The notes beneath the pieces were generated by a model. That model made no database searches and was not told where the DNA came from. It saw nothing but the letters and a program-made list of their open reading frames with translations. Made by a program: the position numbers and the translations under genes. A stretch of DNA of 64,000 nucleotides, from contig CAVAPE010000002.1 of the NCBI GenBank assembly GCA_963590405.1, positions 1 to 64,000 of the forward strand, read 5' to 3'. Shown piece after piece: positions 17,091-25,267 of the stretch; within the stretch, counting starts at the first letter, position 1, and every line of letters begins with the position of its first letter. This DNA comes from Limisoma sp963590405. Lineage in GTDB: Bacteria; Bacteroidota; Bacteroidia; Bacteroidales; Muribaculaceae.

Positions 17091-18026
17091 TTAGAATGGT
17101 TTGCGGTACTTGTCAGGGCTGCTGTCCTCGATGATGCTAAGATAACTTGCGTAGCGCGACTCACTGATTAGATGGTCCTCGAGGGCGGCTTTCACGGCGC
17201 ATCCGGGCTCATGTGTGTGCGTGCAGTTGTTGTATTTGCAGTCGGCAGACACCTTGAATATTTCGGGAAAATAGTGCGCCACTTCGTCGGCATTGAAGTC
17301 AATCGTGCCGAAGCCTTTCACTCCTGGTGTGTCGATGATATAGCCTCCGTCGGGCAGGGGATACATCTCGGAGAAGGTCGTGGTGTGCATACCTGTCTGG
17401 TGTGCTTCGGAGATGGCTGCCGTCTTGAGGTTGATGCCTGGGATAAGGCGGTTGATAAGGGTGGATTTGCCTACGCCGGAGTTGCCGGAAAAGAGCGTAA
17501 CCTTGTCCTTGAGCATCGCGCGAAGGTCATCAACGCCGTCGCCTGTCTCAGCCGAAACAGGACACACATTGTAGCCGATGCCGCGGTAGAGATAGGCAAA
17601 CGAGTCGACAAACTCACGCCAGTCATCGTCGAGAATATCCATCTTGTTCACCACAATGGTGGTGGGCACTTGATAAGCCTCTGCCGTGGCAAGAAAACGG
17701 TCGATAAACACTGTAGCAGTCATCGGTGCGGCAAACGTCACAACCAAAAAAGCCTGGTCGAGGTTGGCGGCAATGATGTGCGACTCCTTCGACAGGTTTG
17801 ATGCGCGGCGGATAATGTAGTTGCGGCGCTGGTCAATGGCTGAGATAAACCCTGTGCCGTCGGCATTTTCTGTAACCGTTACCCTGTCGCCAACGGCAAC
17901 CGGGTTGGTGGTGCGTATGCCTTTGAGCCGGAAATTACCCTTGATTTTGCAATTCACCGTCCGCTCCTCGCCGTCCGCCTTGACGACATACCAACTGCCT
18001 GTGTTCTTTATTACTAAACCTTTCAT
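17091..18026 (-). CDS. rsgA: Ribosome small subunit-dependent GTPase A
   Basis: The 311-residue circularly permuted GTPase acts in 30S maturation. An N-terminal OB fold is followed by the permuted G motifs VVNKMDIL (G4), SAETGDG (G5), FSGNSGVGKSTLIN (G1) and IIDTPGVKGFG (G3). The C-terminal zinc site is CKYNNCTHTHEPGC. The -7 box at 18037-18044 puts the transcript start within a few bases of the ATG, so the mRNA is nearly leaderless. Confidence 0.96.
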   Translation of the reverse strand: MKGLVIKNTGSWYVVKADGEERTVNCKIKGNFRLKGIRTTNPVAVGDRVTVTENADGTGFISAIDQRRNYIIRRASNLSKESHIIAANLDQAFLVVTFAAPMTATVFIDRFLATAEAYQVPTTIVVNKMDILDDDWREFVDSFAYLYRGIGYNVCPVSAETGDGVDDLRAMLKDKVTLFSGNSGVGKSTLINRLIPGINLKTAAISEAHQTGMHTTTFSEMYPLPDGGYIIDTPGVKGFGTIDFNADEVAHYFPEIFKVSADCKYNNCTHTHEPGCAVKAALEDHLISESRYASYLSIIEDSSPDKYRKPF

Positions 18027-18036
18027 ATTCTTACTG

Positions 18037-18044
18037 CAAAGTTA
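18037..18044 (-). promoter_or_regulatory. -7 box of rsgA
   Basis: TAACTTTG on the minus strand, with TTTC (one mismatch to TTTG) exactly 19 bases upstream at 18064-18067. Confidence 0.55.
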
Positions 18045-18287
18045 TGCCAAATATTTCATTCGTGAAAGAGCCTCACCCTCGCCGTAGGCGGCGCAACCAA
18101 CATCATTAAGGCATAGACTGGTGCTGGTGGCACCCGTAAATTTTGTCAGAAAATGCTGTGTTTAGTGTAATTTTAAAAATGTGAGCAAGTATTTTGCCCG
18201 CGGAGGCTCTACATTTGTCCCCAAGAAGCGAAGACATCTCCTGAAATAAATCTTCGCGACTCGCAGTTACAAAAATGGGGATAAAAA

Positions 18288-18320
18288 AGGAGGTAAACAC
18301 CAACATTGGGTTTACCTCCT
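18288..18320 (-). terminator. Terminator of the bamD-rpoZ transcript
   Basis: An 11-bp perfect stem (AGGAGGTAAAC / GTTTACCTCCT), followed on the minus strand by a run of six T. Confidence 0.85.
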
Positions 18321-18343
18321 AATTTATTATCACCGTTGCGGTG

Positions 18344-18682
18344 TTAGAAGTCGAGTTTCGCTTTTTCTTTAGCTGGGTTTCTGTACATCACCTTGCCTTC
18401 GATATACTCCTGTGTAGCGATAAGTACAGGCTTCGGCAACTTCTCGTAGTAACGGGAGATTTCAATCTGCTCTCTGTTCTCGGAAACTTCTTCGAGGTTG
18501 TCGTTGAGAGTGGCAAATTCCTGAAGTTTCTTCTCCAGATCCTTTTTCATCTCTACGGCAATCTGATTGGCACGTTTGGCGATGATGCAAACTGTTTCAT
18601 ACACGTTTCCTGTGTCCTGCGAAAGTTTGATCACATCGCGAGTTACCGTATTAAGCGGCGCATTCGATCTCTTGTAGTCCAT
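18344..18682 (-). CDS. rpoZ: RNA polymerase omega/Rpb6-like subunit
   Basis: The 112-residue protein resembles the Bacteroidota omega subunit (Rpb6-like): NVYETVCIIAKRANQIAVEMKKDLEKKLQEFA contains the family core helix with the conserved IAKRANQI stretch. A C-terminal YIEGKVMYRNPAKEK segment follows. It would promote RNA polymerase assembly. It lies 36 bases after bamD, an arrangement I recall from other Bacteroidales, and ends at a strong terminator. The gene symbol is by homology. Confidence 0.8.
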   Translation of the reverse strand: MDYKRSNAPLNTVTRDVIKLSQDTGNVYETVCIIAKRANQIAVEMKKDLEKKLQEFATLNDNLEEVSENREQIEISRYYEKLPKPVLIATQEYIEGKVMYRNPAKEKAKLDF

Positions 18683-18718
18683 TATCTATATAAAATTTGA
18701 AATTTATTTTTTATCGTT

Positions 18719-19522
18719 CTATTTGTTCAAAAAGCGGTCGGCAATTTTGAAGATGTTGTCAGCCTCGCTACGGTATTTGCTGTCGGGGTAGTCGTTGATA
18801 AACGAGTAGTACTCGTCGACAACCTCGCGGTAGCGGTCGGCTTTCTTCTCAGCCACACTCTGGTAAGCCTCCTGGAACTTCGATTTCAGCACAATCATCT
18901 GCAGTTGCTCGCGGTGCTTAGTGTAGGGATAGTTCTTCAGAGCGTTGTTGGCAACGATTATTGCACTCTCGTAGTTGTTGCCGAGATAGTTGCCGAGATT
19001 ATAGTAGAGTTGTGCGTTGTCGATTTCCTTCTGCACCAATTTGTCCTGCAACTCGAAGATTGCTGACTGCGCAATCGACTTCTTGTCGCTTTCAGGGAAA
19101 TAGTCAAGGAATTTCTGCAACTCCTCAATCGCCTTGTAGGTGTTGGTCTGATCCAACTGTGGGTCGGGCGAGTCGAGGTAGTAGCCATATCCAGAGTAGA
19201 AGCGCGCCAGTTCGGCGTATTTGCCCTTGGGGTAGTGGGTGTAGTAGGTCTGGAAATACGTGCTGGCTGAAGAATAGTCCTTGTTCTCGTAGTGGCTCAA
19301 GCCAAGCAGGTAGAGCGATTCTTCTGCCTTGTCGGTGCCTTTCAGAACCTTTACCACATCTTCGAGCAGAGTCGATGCTTGAACATATCGGCGGTCTTCA
19401 AAAGCCTTCTTGGCATATTCGTATTTATAGTTTACATCGGAACTTTTGAGCACCTTGTTGTACTCGCCGCAGCTTGCCAATGTGATAGCCAAAAGTGCTG
19501 ATAATATTATGGATTTTCGCAT
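18719..19522 (-). CDS. bamD: Outer membrane assembly lipoprotein BamD
   Basis: The 267-residue lipoprotein (ALLAITLASCGEYNK) is built of TPR repeats: KYEYAKKAFEDRRYVQASTLLEDVV, LYLLGLSHYENKDYSSASTYFQTYYTHYP and others. It is a BAM-complex subunit working with BamA. The start at 19522 removes four residues from the longest frame and gives a compact signal. A -7 box is at 19554-19561. The tandem bamD-rpoZ gene pair ends at 18288-18320. Confidence 0.93.
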   Translation of the reverse strand: MRKSIILSALLAITLASCGEYNKVLKSSDVNYKYEYAKKAFEDRRYVQASTLLEDVVKVLKGTDKAEESLYLLGLSHYENKDYSSASTYFQTYYTHYPKGKYAELARFYSGYGYYLDSPDPQLDQTNTYKAIEELQKFLDYFPESDKKSIAQSAIFELQDKLVQKEIDNAQLYYNLGNYLGNNYESAIIVANNALKNYPYTKHREQLQMIVLKSKFQEAYQSVAEKKADRYREVVDEYYSFINDYPDSKYRSEADNIFKIADRFLNK

Positions 19523-19553
19523 TACTCTGAACAAATATGTTTTTACCAGAATG

Positions 19554-19561
19554 CAAAATTA
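19554..19561 (-). promoter_or_regulatory. -7 box of bamD
   Basis: TAATTTTG followed by C on the minus strand, giving a leader of about 25 bases. Confidence 0.5.
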
Positions 19562-19769
19562 GTCTTTTCTTCCCGTTCAAACAAGCATTTAGCGGCTTAA
19601 TTTGAGTTAACTTGATTAGTTGTCTACGAATTGTTTGAAATCATTGATAAAAACCATTGGTTATGCACTTCCCTGCGCAGAAAATTAACAGTTTTGCAAC
19701 TCGTGGCAAAATGCTATAAAACATATAAAATATTCCCGATTTTTATTGATTGGTTCAGAAATTATTCAC
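19562..19769. other. AT-rich intergenic region between bamD and gdhA
   Basis: It separates two divergent genes whose start codons are 305 bases apart. Apart from the two -7 boxes at its ends, no gene or strong hairpin was found. There is room for regulatory sites for gdhA, but none is recognisable. Confidence 0.5.
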
Positions 19770-19777
19770 TACATTTG
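19770..19777 (+). promoter_or_regulatory. -7 box of gdhA
   Basis: TACATTTG followed by C; the leader to the ATG at 19828 is about 45 bases. Confidence 0.5.
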
Positions 19778-19827
19778 CTATGTGTAAATGACATTTTACC
19801 AAATACCATATATTAATACCAAAAACT

Positions 19828-21165
19828 ATGAATGTAGAAAAAATTCTATCCGACCTCGAAGCGAAACATCCTGGTGAGAAGGAATATTTGCAGGCCGTTA
19901 AGGAGGTGCTCTTGAGCGTGAAGGACGTTTACGAACAGCATCCTGAGTTTGAAAGTGCCAAGATCATTGAAAGAATGGTCGAGCCTGACCGCATCTTCAC
20001 TTTCCGTGTCCTCTGGACCGACGACAAGGGCGAAGTGCAGACCAACATCGGCTATCGAGTTCAATTCAATAATGCTATCGGCCCGTACAAGGGCGGTATC
20101 CGTTTCCACGCTTCCGTCAACTTGTCTATCCTCAAATTCCTCGGATTTGAGCAGACTTTCAAAAATGCGTTGACCACATTGCCTATGGGCGGTGGCAAAG
20201 GCGGCTCTGACTTCAGCCCGCGCGGCAAGTCGGACAAGGAAATTATGCGTTTCTGCCAGGCGTTCATCCTCGAACTCTGGCGCAACCTCGGTCCTGACCG
20301 CGACGTGCCTGCTGGCGACATCGGCGTAGGCGGTCGTGAAGTGGGCTATATGTTCGGAATGTATAAGAAACTCGCTCAAGAGCATACTGGTACGTTCACG
20401 GGCAAGGGTCTCGACTTCGGCGGTTCACGCATCCGTCCGGAGGCTACTGGTTTCGGCGCTCTCTATTTCGTACAGAAGATGCTCCATCGCCTTGGCGATG
20501 ACATCAAGGGTAAGGTCGTGGCTATCAGTGGTTTCGGTAACGTTGCTTGGGGCGCTGCCCTGAAGGCTACCCAACTTGGCGCTAAGGTAGTTACCATCTC
20601 TGGTCCTGACGGTTACGTCTACGATCCAGACGGCATCAGCGGCGAGAAGATTGACTATATGCTCGAACTCCGTGCCACTGGCAACGACATCGTTGAGCCT
20701 TATGTGGAGCGTTTCCCTGGCGCACAATTCTTCGCTGGCAAGAAGCCTTGGGAACGCAAGGTGGACATCTGCTTGCCTTGCGCAACGCAGAACGAGGTCG
20801 ACAAGGCTGATGCCGATATGATTGTGGCTAACGGCGTTGAAATCCTCGCGGAGGTTTCTAATATGGGTTGCACTCCGGAGGCTATTGACACGTTCATCGC
20901 AAGCAACACTGTCTATGCTCCTGGTAAGGCTGTCAACGCTGGCGGTGTGGCTACTTCGGGCTTGGAAATGAGCCAGAATGCTATGCATCTCACTTGGACA
21001 GAGGAAGAGGTGGACCAAAAGTTGCACCAGATCATGAGCGACATCCACGAGCAGTGCGTCAAGTATGGCACTCAGCCCGACGGTAAGGTGAACTATATGA
21101 AGGGCGCAAACATCGCTGGCTTCATGAAGGTTGCCCACGCTATGATGGGACAGGGCTACGTATAG
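19828..21165 (+). CDS. gdhA: Hexameric glutamate dehydrogenase
   Basis: The 445-residue enzyme interconverts 2-oxoglutarate plus ammonia and glutamate. The substrate-site lysine stretches (GPYKGGIRFH; PMGGGKGGSDF) and catalytic region (DVPAGDIGVGGREVGYMFG) are complete. So is the Rossmann motif (VAISGFGNVAWGAA). The length and sequence match the NADP-type hexameric class I; coenzyme preference is inferred. It is monocistronic, with a promoter at 19770 and a strong terminator at 21192. Confidence 0.96.
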   Translation: MNVEKILSDLEAKHPGEKEYLQAVKEVLLSVKDVYEQHPEFESAKIIERMVEPDRIFTFRVLWTDDKGEVQTNIGYRVQFNNAIGPYKGGIRFHASVNLSILKFLGFEQTFKNALTTLPMGGGKGGSDFSPRGKSDKEIMRFCQAFILELWRNLGPDRDVPAGDIGVGGREVGYMFGMYKKLAQEHTGTFTGKGLDFGGSRIRPEATGFGALYFVQKMLHRLGDDIKGKVVAISGFGNVAWGAALKATQLGAKVVTISGPDGYVYDPDGISGEKIDYMLELRATGNDIVEPYVERFPGAQFFAGKKPWERKVDICLPCATQNEVDKADADMIVANGVEILAEVSNMGCTPEAIDTFIASNTVYAPGKAVNAGGVATSGLEMSQNAMHLTWTEEEVDQKLHQIMSDIHEQCVKYGTQPDGKVNYMKGANIAGFMKVAHAMMGQGYV

Positions 21166-21191
21166 AATCTTTGTTTAACTGATTGATAAAT

Positions 21192-21225
21192 CAAGAGGCT
21201 GCACCGAAACCGATGCAGCCTCTTG
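21192..21225. terminator. Bidirectional hairpin between gdhA and nitroreductase
   Basis: A perfect 12-bp stem (CAAGAGGCTGCA / TGCAGCCTCTTG) with a ten-base loop between convergent genes. T-tails are short. Confidence 0.8.
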
Positions 21226-21246
21226 TCGTTGGTGGGTTATCGTTGT

Positions 21247-21873
21247 TTAATCGACAAATTCAAACTTCGATGCGTCGCGCGGCTTGGCTTCGGGCGACTC
21301 GTCGGGATAGCCTACGCCAATGGCATAGAGCAGGGTGTAGCCTTCTGGCAGGTTGAGGCGTTTCATGTAGGGCGCTGCGTCGGCATTGCTTTTCATGAAG
21401 GCAATCGGACCGCCGAGGCAACAAGTGCCGAGCCCCATCGACTGCGCCGCCAGAATCATATTTTCGCCCATCAGACCGCAGTCCACTTGTCCGCTACCGT
21501 CGGTCGGCGAGGCGATGAAGATTACTGCCGTTGCGTTGCGGAACATATTCTTGAACGACTTGTCGGCTGCCATTTTCGGATTGGCTTTGCTGAAAATTGC
21601 AGTCAGACCGTCGATATATTCTTTGCTGTCGACCACGCGCACCTGCCACGGCTGGCGGTTCATGCCGTTGGGCGCATTAAGTCCGCACTCCACGATTTTC
21701 GCGAGCATGTCGCGGCTCACAGGAGTATCCTTGTATTTTCTCACGCTGCGGCGCGCCATTATGGTTTCAATCACTGCATTGCTCTCGTTTTGGGCGCAGC
21801 ATTTTTCCTCTGCCGATGCTCCTGAAGCAGCGAGGAGGCACAGCGTTGAGGCGATAATCTTGTTTAGTTTCAT
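21247..21873 (-). CDS. Nitroreductase family protein with N-terminal signal peptide
   Basis: The 208-residue FMN-dependent oxidoreductase fold has RRSVRKYKDTPV (FMN phosphate contacts), LNAPNGMNRQPWQVRVV and the C-terminal GLGTCCLGGP. The first ~20 residues (KIIASTLCLLAASGASA) form a Sec signal, predicting a periplasmic location, unusual for a flavoenzyme. The mature start is EEKCCAQNES. ATG 21873 was chosen because it gives this signal; a longer frame to 21975 overlaps cdaA. It is third in folP-cdaA-nitroreductase. Confidence 0.88.
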   Translation of the reverse strand: MKLNKIIASTLCLLAASGASAEEKCCAQNESNAVIETIMARRSVRKYKDTPVSRDMLAKIVECGLNAPNGMNRQPWQVRVVDSKEYIDGLTAIFSKANPKMAADKSFKNMFRNATAVIFIASPTDGSGQVDCGLMGENMILAAQSMGLGTCCLGGPIAFMKSNADAAPYMKRLNLPEGYTLLYAIGVGYPDESPEAKPRDASKFEFVD

Positions 21874-21887
21874 CGTTATTTTGGTTT

Positions 21888-22679
21888 TTAGTTGGCTGAC
21901 AGATTTGAACTGAATTTGTTGAGGCGGGCTTCGAGGTCGGTAGAACTCAGTCGCAACGACAGTTTGCCGCCGCAAGCCACAGAGATGTTGCCCGTTTCTT
22001 CCGACACGATAATCGCCAGCGCGTCAGTTGCTTGCGATATACCCAAGGCGGAGCGGTGACGCAAGCCAAGTTGGCGTGGCACGTCGTTGTCGTGCGACAC
22101 TGGGAGGATGCAGCCTGCGGCTTTTATTCTGCCGTCAGCCACAATCATTGCGCCGTCGTGCAGCGGACTGTTTTTGAAGAATATGTTTTCAATCAGTCGT
22201 CCATTCACCTCGGCATCGATGAAGTCGCCGCTGCGCTCGTAACTGTCGAGCGGCACAAGTCCTTTCACCACGATCAGCGCGCCTGTCTTGCTCTTCGACA
22301 TGTTGAGGCACGAATATACAATCGGCAGAATCCACGACTCCTGTGGCTTCTCTGCCGACTGCTTGCGGCGAAATATGTTGTGGATAAACCGCCAACGCCG
22401 GTGTGAGCCGATTTCAACAAGAAAACGCTTGATTTGGTCCTGGAAGAGAATCACGAGGATGAGCAAGCCGATGTTCATAAACTTGTCGAGGATGCGCCCC
22501 GTGAGTTCCATCTTGAGCACGGCTGATGCAATGAACCAGATGATGATGAACGCCAGAACGCCGAGGAAGATGCTCAGCGTGCCCGACTCCTTCATTATCT
22601 TGTAGATGTAGAACAGGATGGTGGCTACTATCAGGATGTCGATGATGTCCTTGATGCCTATAAGTCCGAAAATCTCCAT
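21888..22679 (-). CDS. cdaA: Diadenylate cyclase CdaA
   Basis: The 263-residue enzyme makes cyclic di-AMP from two ATP. Three N-terminal membrane helices (residues about 10-80) precede the DAC domain with the catalytic DGA (SPLHDGAMIVADGRI) and RHRSALGIS motifs. The start at MEIFGLIGIKDIID matches the family; the frame stays open to 22727 with a non-family N-terminus. It lies ten bases after folP, as I recall from other Bacteroidales. Confidence 0.95.
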   Translation of the reverse strand: MEIFGLIGIKDIIDILIVATILFYIYKIMKESGTLSIFLGVLAFIIIWFIASAVLKMELTGRILDKFMNIGLLILVILFQDQIKRFLVEIGSHRRWRFIHNIFRRKQSAEKPQESWILPIVYSCLNMSKSKTGALIVVKGLVPLDSYERSGDFIDAEVNGRLIENIFFKNSPLHDGAMIVADGRIKAAGCILPVSHDNDVPRQLGLRHRSALGISQATDALAIIVSEETGNISVACGGKLSLRLSSTDLEARLNKFSSNLSAN

Positions 22680-22689
22680 AGCCGTCCGT

Positions 22690-23544
22690 TTATTTGTCGT
22701 TGAGGAATGTCTTGCAGAATATCGCAACCGCCTCTTTTGCCGCCTTTACGTCGTGCACGCGCAGTATGCTTGCTCCCTGGGCGAGTGCCAGTGTGTTGAT
22801 TGCTGTTGTGCCGTTGAGCGCTTCGGCTGGCGTGGTGCCAAACAGTTTGTATATCATCGACTTGCGCGACACTCCCACAAGCACAGGCAAGTTCAGAGCC
22901 ATAAATGCGTCCATGCGTTGCAGCAGTTCGTAGTTCTGGTCGAGGGTCTTGCTAAATCCGAATCCCGGGTCGAGGATAATGTCGGTGATGCCCGCCGACG
23001 CTGCCTCGTCGATTTTCTCGCTGAAATATTTGAGCATGTCGGCAATGAGGTCGTCGTAGTCACATAGCGAGTTCATCGTGTGAGGGTTGCCGCGCATGTG
23101 CATCATAATGTAGGCTGCCTTCAGCCGCCCCACGGTCTTAATCATTTTTGGGTCAAGTCCGCCTGCCGCAATGTCGTTGATCATCTCCACGCCCCAGTTG
23201 TCCACGCAACGTTCGGCAACGGATGCGCGGAAGGTGTCGACCGACACGGGGATGTTGGGCGCAAGTTCGCGGACAATGCGCAGTCCGAGTTCAACGCGGC
23301 GGTATTCTTCTTCTTCGCTCACATCGTCGGCATTGGGGCGCGACGAGTAGCCGCCTATGTCGATGATGTCTGCACCCTCGGCTTTGATTTGCTCAACGCG
23401 TTGGCGCACTGCCTCTTCGGCGCTGCAGCGGCTTTCGGAGTAGAATGAGTCGGGCGTGGTGTTGAGTATCGCCATTACCAGCGGTTTCTCCACCGACAGC
23501 AACCGCCCGCGGAGATTGATTGTATACGGTTTGAAAATATGCAT
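22690..23544 (-). CDS. folP: Dihydropteroate synthase
   Basis: The 284-residue TIM-barrel enzyme joins p-aminobenzoate to dihydropterin pyrophosphate in folate synthesis. Motifs include MAILNTTPDSFYSESR, DIGGYSSRPNADDV, VDTFRASVAE, IILDPGFGFSKT and the sulfonamide-contact region LVGVSRKSMIYKLFG. ATG 23544 (MHIFKPYTINLRG) fits the family. A near-consensus -7 box (TATCTTCG) lies about 25 bases upstream. It heads the cdaA operon. Confidence 0.96.
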   Translation of the reverse strand: MHIFKPYTINLRGRLLSVEKPLVMAILNTTPDSFYSESRCSAEEAVRQRVEQIKAEGADIIDIGGYSSRPNADDVSEEEEYRRVELGLRIVRELAPNIPVSVDTFRASVAERCVDNWGVEMINDIAAGGLDPKMIKTVGRLKAAYIMMHMRGNPHTMNSLCDYDDLIADMLKYFSEKIDEAASAGITDIILDPGFGFSKTLDQNYELLQRMDAFMALNLPVLVGVSRKSMIYKLFGTTPAEALNGTTAINTLALAQGASILRVHDVKAAKEAVAIFCKTFLNDK

Positions 23545-23610
23545 ATCTGTCGTTAATCTTAGATTATTGCGAAGATACTGCAATAATTCACCAATTCAAA
23601 ACTGCCGTCG

Positions 23611-24963
23611 TTAAAAAATCAGATTGAACACAAACACGGCGAGAATTGCAGCAGGTGCCACATAGCGCAGACACACGATGAGCGCGCGCAGCACGGGCAG
23701 GCGGAAACTCCCGTCGTTGGTGAGTTGGTTGCGCACCACCTTCTTGTCCATAATCCATCCAGCAAAGATGGAGAAGAAGATGCCGCACACGGGCATCAGC
23801 AAGTTGGCGGTGGTGTAGTCGAAGAGATCGAAGACTGTCTTTCCAAAAATCTTCATATCGGCCAGCGGTCCGAAGGAGAGGGCACATAGCGTGCCAAACA
23901 CCATGGCAATGCCGATGGAGAGCATTGTGGCTTTTTCTCGCGACATGTGGGCTTCTTCGGCAAAATATGAGATTGAATTTTCAGCCATCGAGATTGTCGA
24001 CGTGATGGACGCAATGAAGAGCAGGAAGAAGAACAGTGCCGCCCATATCGAGCCGCCCGCCATCTGTGAGAAGATTGACGGTAGCACTTCAAACACCAGT
24101 TTCGGACCGGCTGCCGGCTGCATCCCAAACGAGAAGAGGGCAGGGAAGATGATGAGCCCAGCAAGGATGGCAAATGCGGTGTCGAGGGTGGCTACAATCG
24201 ATGCCGACTTCACGAGTTTCACGTCTTTCTTGAAATAGGAAGAGTAGGTTATCAGTGTGCCCACGCCAAGGCTGAGCGAGAAGAATGCCTGACCCATTGC
24301 GCCGAGCAGCACTGATGGGGTAAGTGCCGAAAAATCAGGCACAAAAAGGAATTTTACGCCCTCCAATGCGTTTGGTAGGCACAGCGAGTTGATGCAGAAT
24401 GCAATAAGTAGCACGAATAGCAACGGTGTCATTATGTTCGACATCCGCTCGATGCCGTTTTTCAGTCCTTTGCGGAGTATCAAGTAGTTGGCAAAGAGGA
24501 ATACCAGAGTCCAGACTACAGGGCGTGCAGTGCCAGAGGTAAACTCGTTGAAATATTCCGACAGTCCCGATTGAGTGGTTTTGGCGAATGTGCCGCAGAC
24601 GGCTTGCACGCAGTATTCCATTGTCCAGCCAGCCACCACCGAATAGAAACTGAGAATCATCAGCGATGAGATGATGCCGAGATATGCAAGCCAATGCCAT
24701 TTGTGGCGCGCATCGCCAAGTTTCTTGAAGGCGTGGTGCACATTGCATTGCGATGCCCGTCCGATAAGGAACTCGGAGCAAATCAATGGCACTCCGATTA
24801 TAACCACAAAAATGATGTAGGCGAGCATAAACGCAGCGCCGCCGTGTTCGCCGGCTTCGTAGGGAAAACGCCAGATGTTACCCAGTCCGATGGCTGAGCC
24901 TACGGTGGCGGCAATCACGCCCAATTTGCTCGAAAACGTATCTCTTTTTTCAGTCTTTTTCAT
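23611..24963 (-). CDS. Sodium-dependent transporter (SNF/NSS family), first paralogue
   Basis: The 450-residue protein has the LeuT-like 11-12-helix fold. TM1 reads GSAIGLGNIWRFPYEAGEHGGAAF with Asn29 equivalent to LeuT Asn27 (Na1 ligand). TM6 reads AFFSLSLGVG; the Na2 motif in TM8 is ASITSTIS. Asp261 takes the place of LeuT Asn286. It probably imports amino acids or related small molecules with sodium. Its start overlaps the small lysine-rich gene by 14 bases. Confidence 0.92.
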   Translation of the reverse strand: MKKTEKRDTFSSKLGVIAATVGSAIGLGNIWRFPYEAGEHGGAAFMLAYIIFVVIIGVPLICSEFLIGRASQCNVHHAFKKLGDARHKWHWLAYLGIISSLMILSFYSVVAGWTMEYCVQAVCGTFAKTTQSGLSEYFNEFTSGTARPVVWTLVFLFANYLILRKGLKNGIERMSNIMTPLLFVLLIAFCINSLCLPNALEGVKFLFVPDFSALTPSVLLGAMGQAFFSLSLGVGTLITYSSYFKKDVKLVKSASIVATLDTAFAILAGLIIFPALFSFGMQPAAGPKLVFEVLPSIFSQMAGGSIWAALFFFLLFIASITSTISMAENSISYFAEEAHMSREKATMLSIGIAMVFGTLCALSFGPLADMKIFGKTVFDLFDYTTANLLMPVCGIFFSIFAGWIMDKKVVRNQLTNDGSFRLPVLRALIVCLRYVAPAAILAVFVFNLIF

Positions 24964-25261
24964 ATCTTTCCATCTCTTTAAATTCCTGACGCGCTGCAGG
25001 TTGCTTGCTGTGTGTCGTGGTTTTGTTTTTCTTGTTTTTCTTGTCTTTCGTTTTTTTGTTCTTCTGCTTTTTTGTGTCGGGTAGTGTGTCGGCTTTGAAT
25101 GCCTTCACTTGCTTCTCGAATGCCTCAATCTTCTGTTGCTCTGCCTTGTCGAGTGGCTTTGCCTTGCGGTTGCCTATAAGGTGGATTACAAGCAGCACAA
25201 TGGCTGTGATGGCGATTATCGCTATCAACCCTATGCGTTCCACCTTCGTGAGCCTGTCCAT
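24950..25261 (-). CDS. Small lysine-rich single-pass membrane protein
   Basis: A 103-residue protein with one N-terminal helix (IGLIAIIAITAIVLLVIHLIG, residues about 10-30) and a strongly basic tail, partly K/N/T-rich (KKQKNKKTKDKKNKKNK). It sits between the two SNF transporter genes, six bases after the second and overlapping the first. No family recognised. The position suggests an accessory subunit or a linker needed for translation of the next gene, but nothing proves it. The A-rich tail looks like low-complexity drift. Confidence 0.7.
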   Translation of the reverse strand: MDRLTKVERIGLIAIIAITAIVLLVIHLIGNRKAKPLDKAEQQKIEAFEKQVKAFKADTLPDTKKQKNKKTKDKKNKKNKTTTHSKQPAARQEFKEMERYEKD

Positions 25262-25267
25262 CGCTGT

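Larger units (their letters stand above)
18027..18343. other. 317-base noncoding region with nested inverted repeats
   Basis: No convincing gene is seen. It contains the rsgA -7 box (18037-18044) and the rpoZ terminator (18288-18320). Between them, AGAGCCTC (18067-18074) pairs perfectly with GAGGCTCT (18203-18210). TCCCCA (18218-18223) pairs with TGGGGA (18276-18281), enclosing GCGAAGA (18228-18234) paired with TCTTCGC (18251-18257). This could be a structured RNA or its remnant; I could not match it to 6S, SRP or tmRNA by eye. Confidence 0.45.

Noticed and set aside
18045..18287. 6S, SRP or tmRNA identity for the structured gap
   Set aside because: No diagnostic sequence (for example the SRP GGAAGCA loop) was found, so no name is given.
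18106..18306. 66-codon minus-strand frame in the rsgA-rpoZ gap
   Set aside because: No promoter, overlaps the rpoZ terminator stem, and the composition is not protein-like.
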